17,836 nucleotides of DNA from Oscillospiraceae bacterium (GTDB taxonomy: Bacteria; Bacillota; Clostridia; Oscillospirales; Ruminococcaceae). The translations under genes were made by a program, and so were the position numbers. Shown here in pieces: positions 1 through 6,267 of this stretch (the first letter of the stretch is position 1; each line of letters begins with the position of its first letter). Location: assembly GCA_029068025.1 (NCBI GenBank), contig JAIEDJ010000018.1, positions 1 through 17,836 of the forward strand, given 5' to 3'. The notes under the pieces are model-generated. The model ran no database searches. It had not been told where the DNA came from and saw nothing but the letters and a program-made list of their open reading frames with translations.

Positions 1-504
1 AGCGCGTTGGGCTACGGCTCGTTCAATATCGAGACAGCGAGCAGTGAATTCCGCGGGACGCTGTTCTCGAAAACGCGCGATGACAGCATAACTCCCGACG
101 AGATGACCTACTTCCATCCGTCAAGCGGTGAGCAGAAAATAAAGATGACCTGCAACAGCGGCAGCGGGATCAGCACATACGATTCGCTGTACGTGCGCGA
201 ATTCCTCGATCAGAAGGACAAATACTCGTCCTTTACGGGAAGCAACGTGCCGATAGTCGATATCAAAACAGGCGTGGAGAACGGAAAGTCGCTGCTGGTT
301 ATCAAGGACAGCTACGCTCATTCGCTGGTGCCGTTCCTTGCAAATCACTACAGCCGCATAACGATGGTCGATATGCGTTATATCAACGGTGATCTTAATA
401 TGTTCGTTGATCTTGACAGCTATGATCAGGCACTGTTTATGTACAACGCGATCACCTTCGCACAGGACGCGCAGAATATCAATAAGCTGCGCCTTACAAA
501 GTGA
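1..504 (+). CDS. DHHW-family envelope protein, C-terminal part (5' end outside window)
   Basis: The open frame runs in from the left edge, so only the last 167 codons are present. The core shows a hydrophobic strand followed by KDSYAHSLVPFL and a later VDMRY, which matches the C-terminal half of the DHHW/AlgJ-like SGNH-hydrolase-type proteins common in Clostridia. There the Lys-Asp-Ser-Tyr segment sits near the active-site loop. In this family the N-terminal half carries a membrane anchor and the DHHW motif, and genes usually lie beside an MBOAT acyltransferase, suggesting O-acetylation of an extracytoplasmic polysaccharide. None of that upstream context is visible here. The stop codon overlaps the GTG start of the next gene by 4 bp, so translation is probably coupled. 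Family assignment is from recognised motifs; substrate unknown. Confidence 0.72.
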   Translation, partial: SALGYGSFNIETASSEFRGTLFSKTRDDSITPDEMTYFHPSSGEQKIKMTCNSGSGISTYDSLYVREFLDQKDKYSSFTGSNVPIVDIKTGVENGKSLLVIKDSYAHSLVPFLANHYSRITMVDMRYINGDLNMFVDLDSYDQALFMYNAITFAQDAQNINKLRLTK

Positions 505-1352
505 GAGAGCTGCTGCTGGCGGTCGGAGCCGATGAGGACGGACTGCCGGCAGCCGCTTTTCTGAAGCGTCACGGTTTTTCGCGGAGAATAATATCCTCGC
601 TGAAGTTCAGCGGCGGTATCACACGCGGAGATGAGATACTGCGCGGCGTGGATATTGTACATTCCGGGGAGAACGTGCGCGTGGTGCTGGAGGACAGCGG
701 CGGCGCGGAGCCGAACAGCAGTGTCAAAGCGGGGATCGCGTTCGAGGACGAGGACGTTGTCGTGTTTGAAAAGCCGCCCGAGGTTCCCGTACATCAATCG
801 TTCGGGCACAGGAACGATACGCTTGCGAATCTGTTTGCGGCGTTGTATCCCGAGCGTCCGTTCCGCGCGATAAACAGGCTTGACAAAAACACGACGGGGC
901 TGTGTGTCTGCGCTAAGAACCGTCTTGCCGCGTCAATGCTGTCGGGAAACGTTTCCAAGGTGTACTATGCCGTGATCGACGGGGATATTTCCGAGCCGGG
1001 CGAGATCGACGCGCCGATAGCGAGGGTGTCGGACAGCATAATCCTCCGCGAGGTGCGCGGTATCTCCGAGGGAGGACAGCCCGCCGTGACACGATATGAG
1101 CCGATCATAAGAAAGAACGGACGGACGCTGCTTAAGATACGGCTGCTCACGGGGCGCACTCATCAGATACGGGTGCACTTCTCATATATCGGCTATCCGC
1201 TGTGCGGGGACAGTATGTACGGGGGCAACTGCTCGGATATATCTCGTCAGGCGCTGCACTGCGGCGGGGTTGAGTTCATCGGATGCTTATCCGGTGAAAA
1301 GATCCGCCTTGAAAGTCCCCTCCCCGAGGATATGAAGGCTTTGTTAAAGTAA
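501..1352 (+). CDS. RluA-family rRNA/tRNA pseudouridine synthase
   Basis: This 283-aa protein isomerises uridine to pseudouridine in RNA, probably 23S rRNA. It has the RluA hallmark around the catalytic aspartate, INRLDKNTTG with D128. The usual HRLD is NRLD here, a variant I believe is frequent in clostridial members. The second conserved block GRTHQIRVH lies at residues 218-226, followed by GYPLCGDSMYGG. The first 60 residues are small and S4-like (LLAVGADEDG, then FLKRHGFSRRIISSLKFSGGI), placing it near the RluD type. GTG is chosen as start because it overlaps the previous stop as GTGA; there is no strong ribosome site, consistent with coupling. Which uridine is modified cannot be read from sequence. 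Confidence 0.9.
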   Translation: MRELLLAVGADEDGLPAAAFLKRHGFSRRIISSLKFSGGITRGDEILRGVDIVHSGENVRVVLEDSGGAEPNSSVKAGIAFEDEDVVVFEKPPEVPVHQSFGHRNDTLANLFAALYPERPFRAINRLDKNTTGLCVCAKNRLAASMLSGNVSKVYYAVIDGDISEPGEIDAPIARVSDSIILREVRGISEGGQPAVTRYEPIIRKNGRTLLKIRLLTGRTHQIRVHFSYIGYPLCGDSMYGGNCSDISRQALHCGGVEFIGCLSGEKIRLESPLPEDMKALLK

Positions 1353-1419
1353 AATTATGTGAGTTTATCCAAAAAAACAAAAAAAATCTGTTATTTTTTT
1401 AGAATTTTTATAATAGCCC

Positions 1420-1448
1420 TTGATTTATCGGAAGAAATATTGTATAAT
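1420..1448 (+). promoter_or_regulatory. sigma-A promoter for the PilZ gene
   Basis: TTGATT (1420-1425) and a perfect TATAAT (1443-1448) are separated by 17 bp. They lie in an AT-rich gap about 110 bp upstream of the PilZ start. No clear terminator hairpin follows the pseudouridine synthase, so some read-through from upstream is possible. Confidence 0.8.
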
Positions 1449-1561
1449 AATAAAGGATTATTCTGCACTATAATATGGTCGGACTGTTGATGGGTCTTTT
1501 TTTGCGATGTGAACGGCTTTAAGGCAGTACGATAACAACACGAATAACAAGTAAGGGATTG

Positions 1562-2242
1562 ATGCAGTTGGTTTTTGGCGGAAAAATCATCAAAGTTGAC
1601 GTCCTCGATGAAAAAGGTACGCTTATCCTTTCCGCCGAGAAGGGATTTGTCGTTCCCAACAATATAGCCGCCGACGAGGACGGTATTATAATGATAAAGG
1701 GCAGGGGTCTGCCCGAGTTTGAACGAAATACTATAGTTTCGGTAGTTACTACCAGCAAGGGCGGCGACAGAGTAAGATATATGTGCACGGTCACGGTTTC
1801 TTTGGATACGCAGCTGAATGTGAAGATCCTGCGCAACAACAACACACAGCTCCTTGAAGAACGCCGCAGGTTCTACAAGCTTAAGATCAAGGAAACGGGA
1901 CGGGCGCTGTTTTATATCCGCGATGAAAAAACGGTCAGATATGACGAGCCGCGCGGTATCGAGATACTTGACATTAATGTCGGCGGTATCTTTATGGTGG
2001 TGGACGACGAGTTCCTTGTGGACGATCTGATCTGTGTGGAGCTTGATCTTTTTGACGAGTATCCGCTTAACGCCGCGGCACGAGTGCTCAGAATACAGCG
2101 CGAGCCGGACGGAAAGATATCCGGATACGGCTGCGAGTTTCAAGGGCTTACGGCGGCGCAGGAGGATTATGTCAGCAGGTTTATCTATAAGATCCAGTCG
2201 GAGATGCGCCAGAAAGAGGTGGCTCAGGAAGAACTTTTATGA
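1562..2242 (+). CDS. PilZ-domain protein, putative c-di-GMP effector (YcgR-like)
   Basis: This 226-aa soluble protein has the two-part layout of YcgR-like effectors: an N-terminal beta-rich domain (about 1-95) and a C-terminal PilZ domain (about 98-215). The PilZ arginine motif is present as ERRRFYKLKI (residues 100-109) and the second motif as DINVGG (137-142). Canonical c-di-GMP binding motifs are RxxxR and (D/N)x(S/A)xxG. Here the second arginine position is lysine and the Ser/Ala is Asn, so binding may be altered. PilZ proteins normally transmit the c-di-GMP signal to motility, adhesion or exopolysaccharide machinery, and the next gene is a diguanylate cyclase. The ATG at 1562 is preferred to the TTG just before it; the ribosome site (AAGGGA at 1553-1558) is close. 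A TTG at 1568 would be better spaced. Confidence 0.8.
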   Translation: MQLVFGGKIIKVDVLDEKGTLILSAEKGFVVPNNIAADEDGIIMIKGRGLPEFERNTIVSVVTTSKGGDRVRYMCTVTVSLDTQLNVKILRNNNTQLLEERRRFYKLKIKETGRALFYIRDEKTVRYDEPRGIEILDINVGGIFMVVDDEFLVDDLICVELDLFDEYPLNAAARVLRIQREPDGKISGYGCEFQGLTAAQEDYVSRFIYKIQSEMRQKEVAQEELL

Positions 2243-2275
2243 TTCGGAAGAGTCCGCAAAACTTTTCAGCTGCCT

Positions 2276-2304
2276 TTATCATGTAAAGACAGTTTACATA
2301 TAAT
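2276..2304 (+). promoter_or_regulatory. likely sigma-A promoter for the diguanylate cyclase
   Basis: TTATCA (2276-2281), a 17-bp spacer and a perfect TATAAT (2299-2304) lie just before the GGDEF gene. The leader would be under 20 nt and starts close to the GGGGGA ribosome site at 2315-2320. The cyclase may therefore be transcribed alone as well as with the PilZ gene. Confidence 0.55.
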
Positions 2305-2327
2305 TTTCTGTTCGGGGGGAAAAATCG

Positions 2328-4319
2328 ATGAAAAAATCGACTTTAAAGCTTGCTTTGATCGGTATTTTGCTTATCTTTGCGTTTGTTCCGACTTTGGTTT
2401 TGGGAGTAGTCGGCACATTCGCTACGATAAATTACAGCAAGGAAGTGCGTACAAACGAGCTGAAGACCGTTTCTTTGACCAAGTCCGGAGCCATTGAAGC
2501 ACTGTTTACAAGCTACGGCAACCAGGTGCAGACGCTCGCGAAAATGTCCACGATCGTTGAAACTATTGAAAAGAACAACAACGCGGGCGAGACCGAGCTG
2601 AACGCTTTTACGAACAGCTCTGAAGATATTCTCGACTGTCTGATACTCGACAAGAGCGGCAATGTCGTTTCTTCATCCAGAAAACTGCAGGAGACCTTTG
2701 AGCATTTTGAAGAAAGCGGGCTGTCTCCTGTTTCCGGACTGCTGCATTGGGATAAGTATGACAATGCGGACGGCATTTATTTCTCTCATGAGGTGAAGGG
2801 CGGCTCATCGGGTACTACTACTGTCGGTTATGTGGTATGTGTTGTAAACATGGGTGCCGGCAGCCGTATCTCTCAGGCGCTTTCGGGAAGATATGTGGAC
2901 AACAACGCGTATCTTATGATCGTTGATTCCAACGGCAACACCGTAGACAGCTCCGGAAAGAAGCAGACCGACGCTTCGATCAAGGAGAAGGTCGACACGA
3001 TCTTCCGCAGCACCGAAAAGGTGAATGAGTCAACCAATCTCAGTACCATACATACGGACAAAGCCGGAAAGAACACGATAACATACGGCGTTCTTTTGAA
3101 TGTGGTATCCTGGCGTTGGGTCGGAGTTGTGGACACCAACAGCATTTCGAGCTTTGCGTCCTCACTCAATATAAAGATGTGGCTGGTAAGCGTTATCGTC
3201 TTTGCACTTTCCGCGCTGATCGCGTTTGCGGTGATCAGCAAGTTCGTTGCTAATATGCAGAAGATGCTTAAGAGCATCAGTACTATAAACACCGAAGAGG
3301 GTGTTGAGGGTATGCGATTTGACACCAAGCACGACAAGAGCGAGCTTGGATCGATACAGCAGTCCTTCAACGAGTTTATGGATGAGGTATATATGAACGG
3401 CGAGCGCTACCGCACTATTGCGGCGCTTTCCGACAATATGCTGTTTGAGTGGGATTTCCACAAGGAAAGAATGTATGTGTCCGACAACATTCTGGCGAAG
3501 TTCGATCTCGATATCAATAACGCGACACTCTCCAACGGACGGTTCCTGGACTCACTTATGGAGCAGGAATTTGCCGATAAATACAAGCGCGACATAAACA
3601 CGCTGCTGAAGAATCAGGGCAGCTACAGTGCGGAATATCAGCTGACCGCCAAAAGCGGCGCTAAGGTCTGGGTCTCCTGCAAGGCGACATGTGTTTCCGA
3701 CCGTATGGGCGATCCTCTGCGTGTTATCGGCGTTATGACTGATATTGACAACGAGAAGAAGCTGGAAATGCAGCTTTCGGAACGCGCAAGCTTTGATTTC
3801 CTTTCGCAGCTCTTCAACAGATCAACATTTATCAAGAAGCTCTCCACCGAGCTTGACCACAGAGGACCCAATAAGATCGGAATGATGTTCATTGACGTCG
3901 ATGACTTTAAGTTTATCAACGACAGATACGGACACGCGGTCGGTGATGAGGTTATCCGCTTTGTGGCGGATACGATCCGTTTGAAGGTGGATAACCGCGG
4001 CGGCTTTGCGGGACGCTTCGGCGGTGATGAATTTGTCCTTTGCTATACAAATCAGGAGGATATCGCAAATCTTGAGCAGATCGCAATGGATCTTATCGAC
4101 GAGCTGTATATCGGTTATACGACCGCTGACGGCATGCTGATCAACGTTCGTGCTTCTATCGGTATCTCCTACTGTCCGCTTCACACGGAGGACGCAAATG
4201 AGCTTATCGCGTTTGCGGATACGGCTATGTACTTCGTAAAGAAGAACGGTAAGACAAACTATCACGTTTATGTTCCGGAGGACAGCGAGTCGGGCGAGTA
4301 TAACGATCCCGAATTCTGA
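2328..4319 (+). CDS. membrane-bound sensory diguanylate cyclase (Cache-PAS-GGDEF)
   Basis: This 663-aa protein makes c-di-GMP from two GTP. TM1 lies at about 8-32. An extracytoplasmic sensory region of the double-Cache type spans about 35-275, ending in the typical WRWVGVVD strand. TM2 is at about 284-304, followed by a HAMP-like linker. A PAS domain spans about 362-475 (MLFEWDF, later VIGVMTDID) and the GGDEF domain about 485-650. The active site reads GRFGGDEF with GGDEF at 565-569, and the metal-binding strand FIDVDDFKFIND at about 521-532 has the expected Asp residues, so it should be catalytically active. The RxxD product-inhibition site, normally five residues before GGDEF, is absent (NRGG there), so feedback control may be missing. 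No EAL or HD-GYP domain is present. The start has a good GGGGGA site with 7-nt spacing. Signal unknown, presumably an extracellular small ligand. Confidence 0.93.
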   Translation: MKKSTLKLALIGILLIFAFVPTLVLGVVGTFATINYSKEVRTNELKTVSLTKSGAIEALFTSYGNQVQTLAKMSTIVETIEKNNNAGETELNAFTNSSEDILDCLILDKSGNVVSSSRKLQETFEHFEESGLSPVSGLLHWDKYDNADGIYFSHEVKGGSSGTTTVGYVVCVVNMGAGSRISQALSGRYVDNNAYLMIVDSNGNTVDSSGKKQTDASIKEKVDTIFRSTEKVNESTNLSTIHTDKAGKNTITYGVLLNVVSWRWVGVVDTNSISSFASSLNIKMWLVSVIVFALSALIAFAVISKFVANMQKMLKSISTINTEEGVEGMRFDTKHDKSELGSIQQSFNEFMDEVYMNGERYRTIAALSDNMLFEWDFHKERMYVSDNILAKFDLDINNATLSNGRFLDSLMEQEFADKYKRDINTLLKNQGSYSAEYQLTAKSGAKVWVSCKATCVSDRMGDPLRVIGVMTDIDNEKKLEMQLSERASFDFLSQLFNRSTFIKKLSTELDHRGPNKIGMMFIDVDDFKFINDRYGHAVGDEVIRFVADTIRLKVDNRGGFAGRFGGDEFVLCYTNQEDIANLEQIAMDLIDELYIGYTTADGMLINVRASIGISYCPLHTEDANELIAFADTAMYFVKKNGKTNYHVYVPEDSESGEYNDPEF

Positions 4320-4333
4320 TCAATAAATATTAA

Positions 4334-4493
4334 GAACCTGTGCCAATAACAGAGGTGTGCGGATTTTCAAGCAAATTTAGTCCCTGTCAAGAAAAAGCGA
4401 CGCAGGCGTACTTTATGTACGTCAAGGAGCTTTGACGCAGGCAGCGGCAAAATTTGCTGAAAAGACGTGCACCGGAGTTATTGGTACAGGTTC
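4334..4493. repeat. 160-bp imperfect inverted-repeat element (MITE-like)
   Basis: The two ends, 4334-4350 and 4477-4493, are reverse complements over 17 bp with one mismatch. Complementarity continues inward to 4378 and 4450, about 36 of 45 positions in all. The centre has a small GTAC-TTTAT-GTAC hairpin around 4408-4420 and a GACGCAGG direct repeat (about 4399 and 4434). No protein is encoded and no clear target-site duplication flanks it. It resembles a miniature inverted-repeat element that would fold as one long hairpin in RNA and could end or stabilise the cyclase transcript. Copy number elsewhere is unknown. Confidence 0.7.
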
Positions 4494-4510
4494 GATGCAG
4501 GGACGTGCAG

Positions 4511-4542
4511 GGGCGTACACGGAGGTACATCTTTGTGCGCCC
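4511..4542 (+). other. hairpin just upstream of the parA-like gene
   Basis: GGGCGTAC (4511-4518) pairs with GTGCGCCC (4535-4542), with one G-U pair. It lies about 17 nt before the ribosome site of the ParA-like gene and directly follows the inverted-repeat element. There is no T-run, so it is not a simple terminator. It could be part of the same mobile repeat or affect translation of parA. Confidence 0.5.
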
Positions 4543-4558
4543 TTGTGCTGTTTAAATT

Positions 4559-4565
4559 GGAGGAA
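4559..4565 (+). promoter_or_regulatory. ribosome-binding site fixing the TTG start of the ParA-like gene
   Basis: GGAGGAA ends 7 nt before TTG at 4573. This is a near-perfect site. The encoded product then begins MSKIIAVTNQKGG, the usual start of Soj/ParA proteins. Confidence 0.85.
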
Positions 4566-4572
4566 GAGAGCC

Positions 4573-5370
4573 TTGTCAAAAATAATTGCTGTGACAAATC
4601 AAAAGGGCGGAGTAGGAAAAACGACCACCTGCGCGGGGCTTTGCGGAGGACTTGCCAAGCTCGGCAACAAGGTGCTGGCCATAGATCTCGATCCGCAGGG
4701 GAATCTGAGCTTCAGTCTTGGCGCGGAGGTCGAGGACAACTTCACCATATATGACGTTATGAAGGGCAACTGTGATATCGGCGACGCGATAATCAAGGGC
4801 GAGACATGCGACGTTGTTCCGTCGAATATACTGCTTTCCGGTCTGGAGCTTGAAATGACCGGTGTGGGGCGCGAATACGTCCTTCGCGAGCAGCTGAATT
4901 ATGTCAAGAAAAACTATGATTATATTATACTGGATACGCCGCCCGCGCTGTCGGTGCTTACCATCAACGCTTATACAGCGTCGGACGAGCTTATCATCCC
5001 TATGCTGTGCGAGGTGCTTTCCTTGCAGGGAATAGCGCAGCTTCGTCAGACTATATTCGCGGTAAAGCGTTATTACAACAAGCAGCTCGTGGTGCGGGGA
5101 ATACTTCTCAACAAGTACAATCCTCACTATACGCTGACAAAGGAGGTCGAGGAGCTGGCTCAGATGATCGCCGAACAGCTTGACACAGTGATCTTCAAGT
5201 CTAAGATCAGCAATTCCGTGACGATCGCCGAGGCTCCCGCGCACGGTGAATCCATCATCACCTATTCACCCAAGAGCCGTTCGGCAATGGAATATATGGC
5301 GTTCATCAAGGAGCTGACTTCTCAGTCATCAAAGAAAACCAAAGCAAAGAAAAGCGGAGATGATAAATGA
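4573..5370 (+). CDS. ParA/Soj-family (MinD-like) ATPase
   Basis: This 265-aa P-loop ATPase belongs to the ParA/MinD superfamily, which positions DNA or protein cargo by ATP-driven cycling on DNA or membrane. The deviant Walker A motif KGGVGKTT is at residues 11-18 with signature lysine K11. The Walker A' strand AIDLDPQGN is at 36-44, and Walker B IILDTPP at about 118-124 with D121. No N-terminal HTH is present, so it is the chromosomal Soj type by length. The reading frame is open further left, but that part runs through the inverted repeat; the TTG with GGAGGAA is the credible start. A Lys-rich tail (residues about 250-265) may contact nucleic acid. Its partner is not ParB but the overlapping ComFB-like gene, suggesting cargo other than an origin. 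No own promoter was found. Confidence 0.9.
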   Translation: MSKIIAVTNQKGGVGKTTTCAGLCGGLAKLGNKVLAIDLDPQGNLSFSLGAEVEDNFTIYDVMKGNCDIGDAIIKGETCDVVPSNILLSGLELEMTGVGREYVLREQLNYVKKNYDYIILDTPPALSVLTINAYTASDELIIPMLCEVLSLQGIAQLRQTIFAVKRYYNKQLVVRGILLNKYNPHYTLTKEVEELAQMIAEQLDTVIFKSKISNSVTIAEAPAHGESIITYSPKSRSAMEYMAFIKELTSQSSKKTKAKKSGDDK

Positions 5371-6008
5371 GTAACAGAACCGCACGCGGATCAAAGCTGC
5401 CGGACAGGCTTGCGGACGCTGTCGGCTGTCCGAGACCGAATTCCTCAAAGACGGGGAATTCTTCCGTATCAAAGAAAACCGGAAGCAATTCAAAGAAGCC
5501 CGTATCAAAAGCGGGTGTACAGCGAAAAAAGGCGAGTCCCGCGGATATGGCAGCCGATGGAATACACTCAAGCTGTAAGACTCCTCAGGTGATGAAGCTG
5601 ATAGAGAGCGACAAAAATAATAATCTCGTGATCATGGCAGGGAAGAGCCGCGTTCCCGATCAGCTGCGCGGACGCGAATCACTGTCGCGCATGATGAGGC
5701 GTGGTCTGGGCGAGGAGTTCTCAGACTCTGATGATACGACGGTTGTGAATATCACCGAGCTTGCGATAGAATACGAAGCGGCGGAGATACTGGATCGCTT
5801 TAACGCGTGCAGCTGTGACAAATGCGTCGAGGTGTTTTCAAAGAGGATCGCCGAGAGAGTTCCCGCAAGGTTTGCGAGAATAAGCAAGTCGCACCGCAAC
5901 GGTTCGCGTGAGCTGGCTGAAAGAGTGCTTCCGATGCGGAAAACAGTGCTGTCGGAGATGATACGCGAGTTGATCTGCAACAAGCAGCGCTGTTTTCATG
6001 ATGAATAA
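5367..6008 (+). CDS. ComFB-like domain protein paired with ParA
   Basis: This 213-aa protein overlaps the ParA stop as ATGA, so the two are co-translated. Residues 1-60 are basic, Ser/Lys-rich and probably disordered. Residues about 126-172 read NITELAIEYEAAEILDRF, then C148-S-C150-DK-C153, then a helix ending in RVPARFARI. This fits the late-competence ComFB family, which has N..E..V..., a CxCxxC cluster and a LPP.Y-like end. Cyanobacterial ComFB proteins have been reported to bind c-di-nucleotides, which would suit the PilZ/GGDEF neighbours; that link is inference. The three cysteines may bind metal or form a disulfide. It lacks ParB-N and KorB/HTH features, so I do not call it ParB. The C-terminal 40 residues are basic and helical. 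Family call moderate, function unknown. Confidence 0.6.
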   Translation: MSNRTARGSKLPDRLADAVGCPRPNSSKTGNSSVSKKTGSNSKKPVSKAGVQRKKASPADMAADGIHSSCKTPQVMKLIESDKNNNLVIMAGKSRVPDQLRGRESLSRMMRRGLGEEFSDSDDTTVVNITELAIEYEAAEILDRFNACSCDKCVEVFSKRIAERVPARFARISKSHRNGSRELAERVLPMRKTVLSEMIRELICNKQRCFHDE

Positions 6009-6022
6009 CCGAAAAAATACTG

Positions 6023-6051
6023 TTGATTTTTTTGAGAAAATGTGGTATAAT
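6023..6051 (+). promoter_or_regulatory. strong extended -10 promoter for the mreB-like gene
   Basis: TTGATT (6023-6028), a 17-bp spacer and TATAAT (6046-6051) preceded by TG at 6043-6044. Transcription would begin near 6058, giving a leader of about 210 nt before the MreB start. Confidence 0.82.
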
Positions 6052-6071
6052 AAACGCAAGCGTTTATTATA
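6046..6071. promoter_or_regulatory. perfect palindrome covering the -10 box: operator candidate
   Basis: Arms of 12 bp, 6046-6057 and 6060-6071, are exact reverse complements around an AA centre (TATAATAAACGC and its complement). The left arm contains the -10 box and the palindrome covers the expected start site. Such a position is typical for a repressor operator. The AAACGCAAGCGTTT core is the informative part, since TATAAT is constrained by the promoter. Confidence 0.6.
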
Positions 6072-6125
6072 AGTATGTCCACGCGCATATGTTCGCCTTC
6101 GGCTTACTTCGCACGGTTATGGACA

Positions 6126-6160
6126 GTTATACCGCAAATTCTCCGAATTTACGGTATAAC
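6126..6160 (+). other. strong hairpin in the mreB-like leader
   Basis: GTTATACCG (6126-6134) pairs perfectly with CGGTATAAC (6152-6160). After one C-A mismatch the stem continues with AAATTC (6136-6141) and GAATTT (6145-6150) around a 3-nt loop. No U-run follows. Nearby leader structure includes TGTCCA (6075-6080) with TGGACA (6120-6125), and a 7-bp TATATTG/CAATATA hairpin at 6216-6234 just before the ribosome site (GAGGAG, 6254-6259). It does not resemble a riboswitch class I know. Confidence 0.6.
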
Positions 6161-6267
6161 GAATTATAAAATGTTGCATACTTGTGCCATAAGCGGGTGT
6201 GCGGCTTAAAATCGTTATATTGAGATACAATATATGGGGAAAATCATATTAAAGAGGAGAAAAAGCT

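Noticed and set aside
1449..1561. c-di-GMP riboswitch in the PilZ leader
   Set aside because: I looked for the conserved GEMM-type blocks and did not see them; the leader has only weak pairings.
4432..4572. In-frame extension of the ParA ORF to 4432
   Set aside because: It runs through the inverted repeat, encodes a Cys-rich, unrelated N-terminus, and has no ribosome site, whereas TTG 4573 follows GGAGGAA and gives the family N-terminus.
5367..6008. ParB centromere-binding protein
   Set aside because: Position next to ParA suggests it, but there is no ParB-N GERR-type motif or HTH, and the CxCxxC domain fits ComFB better.
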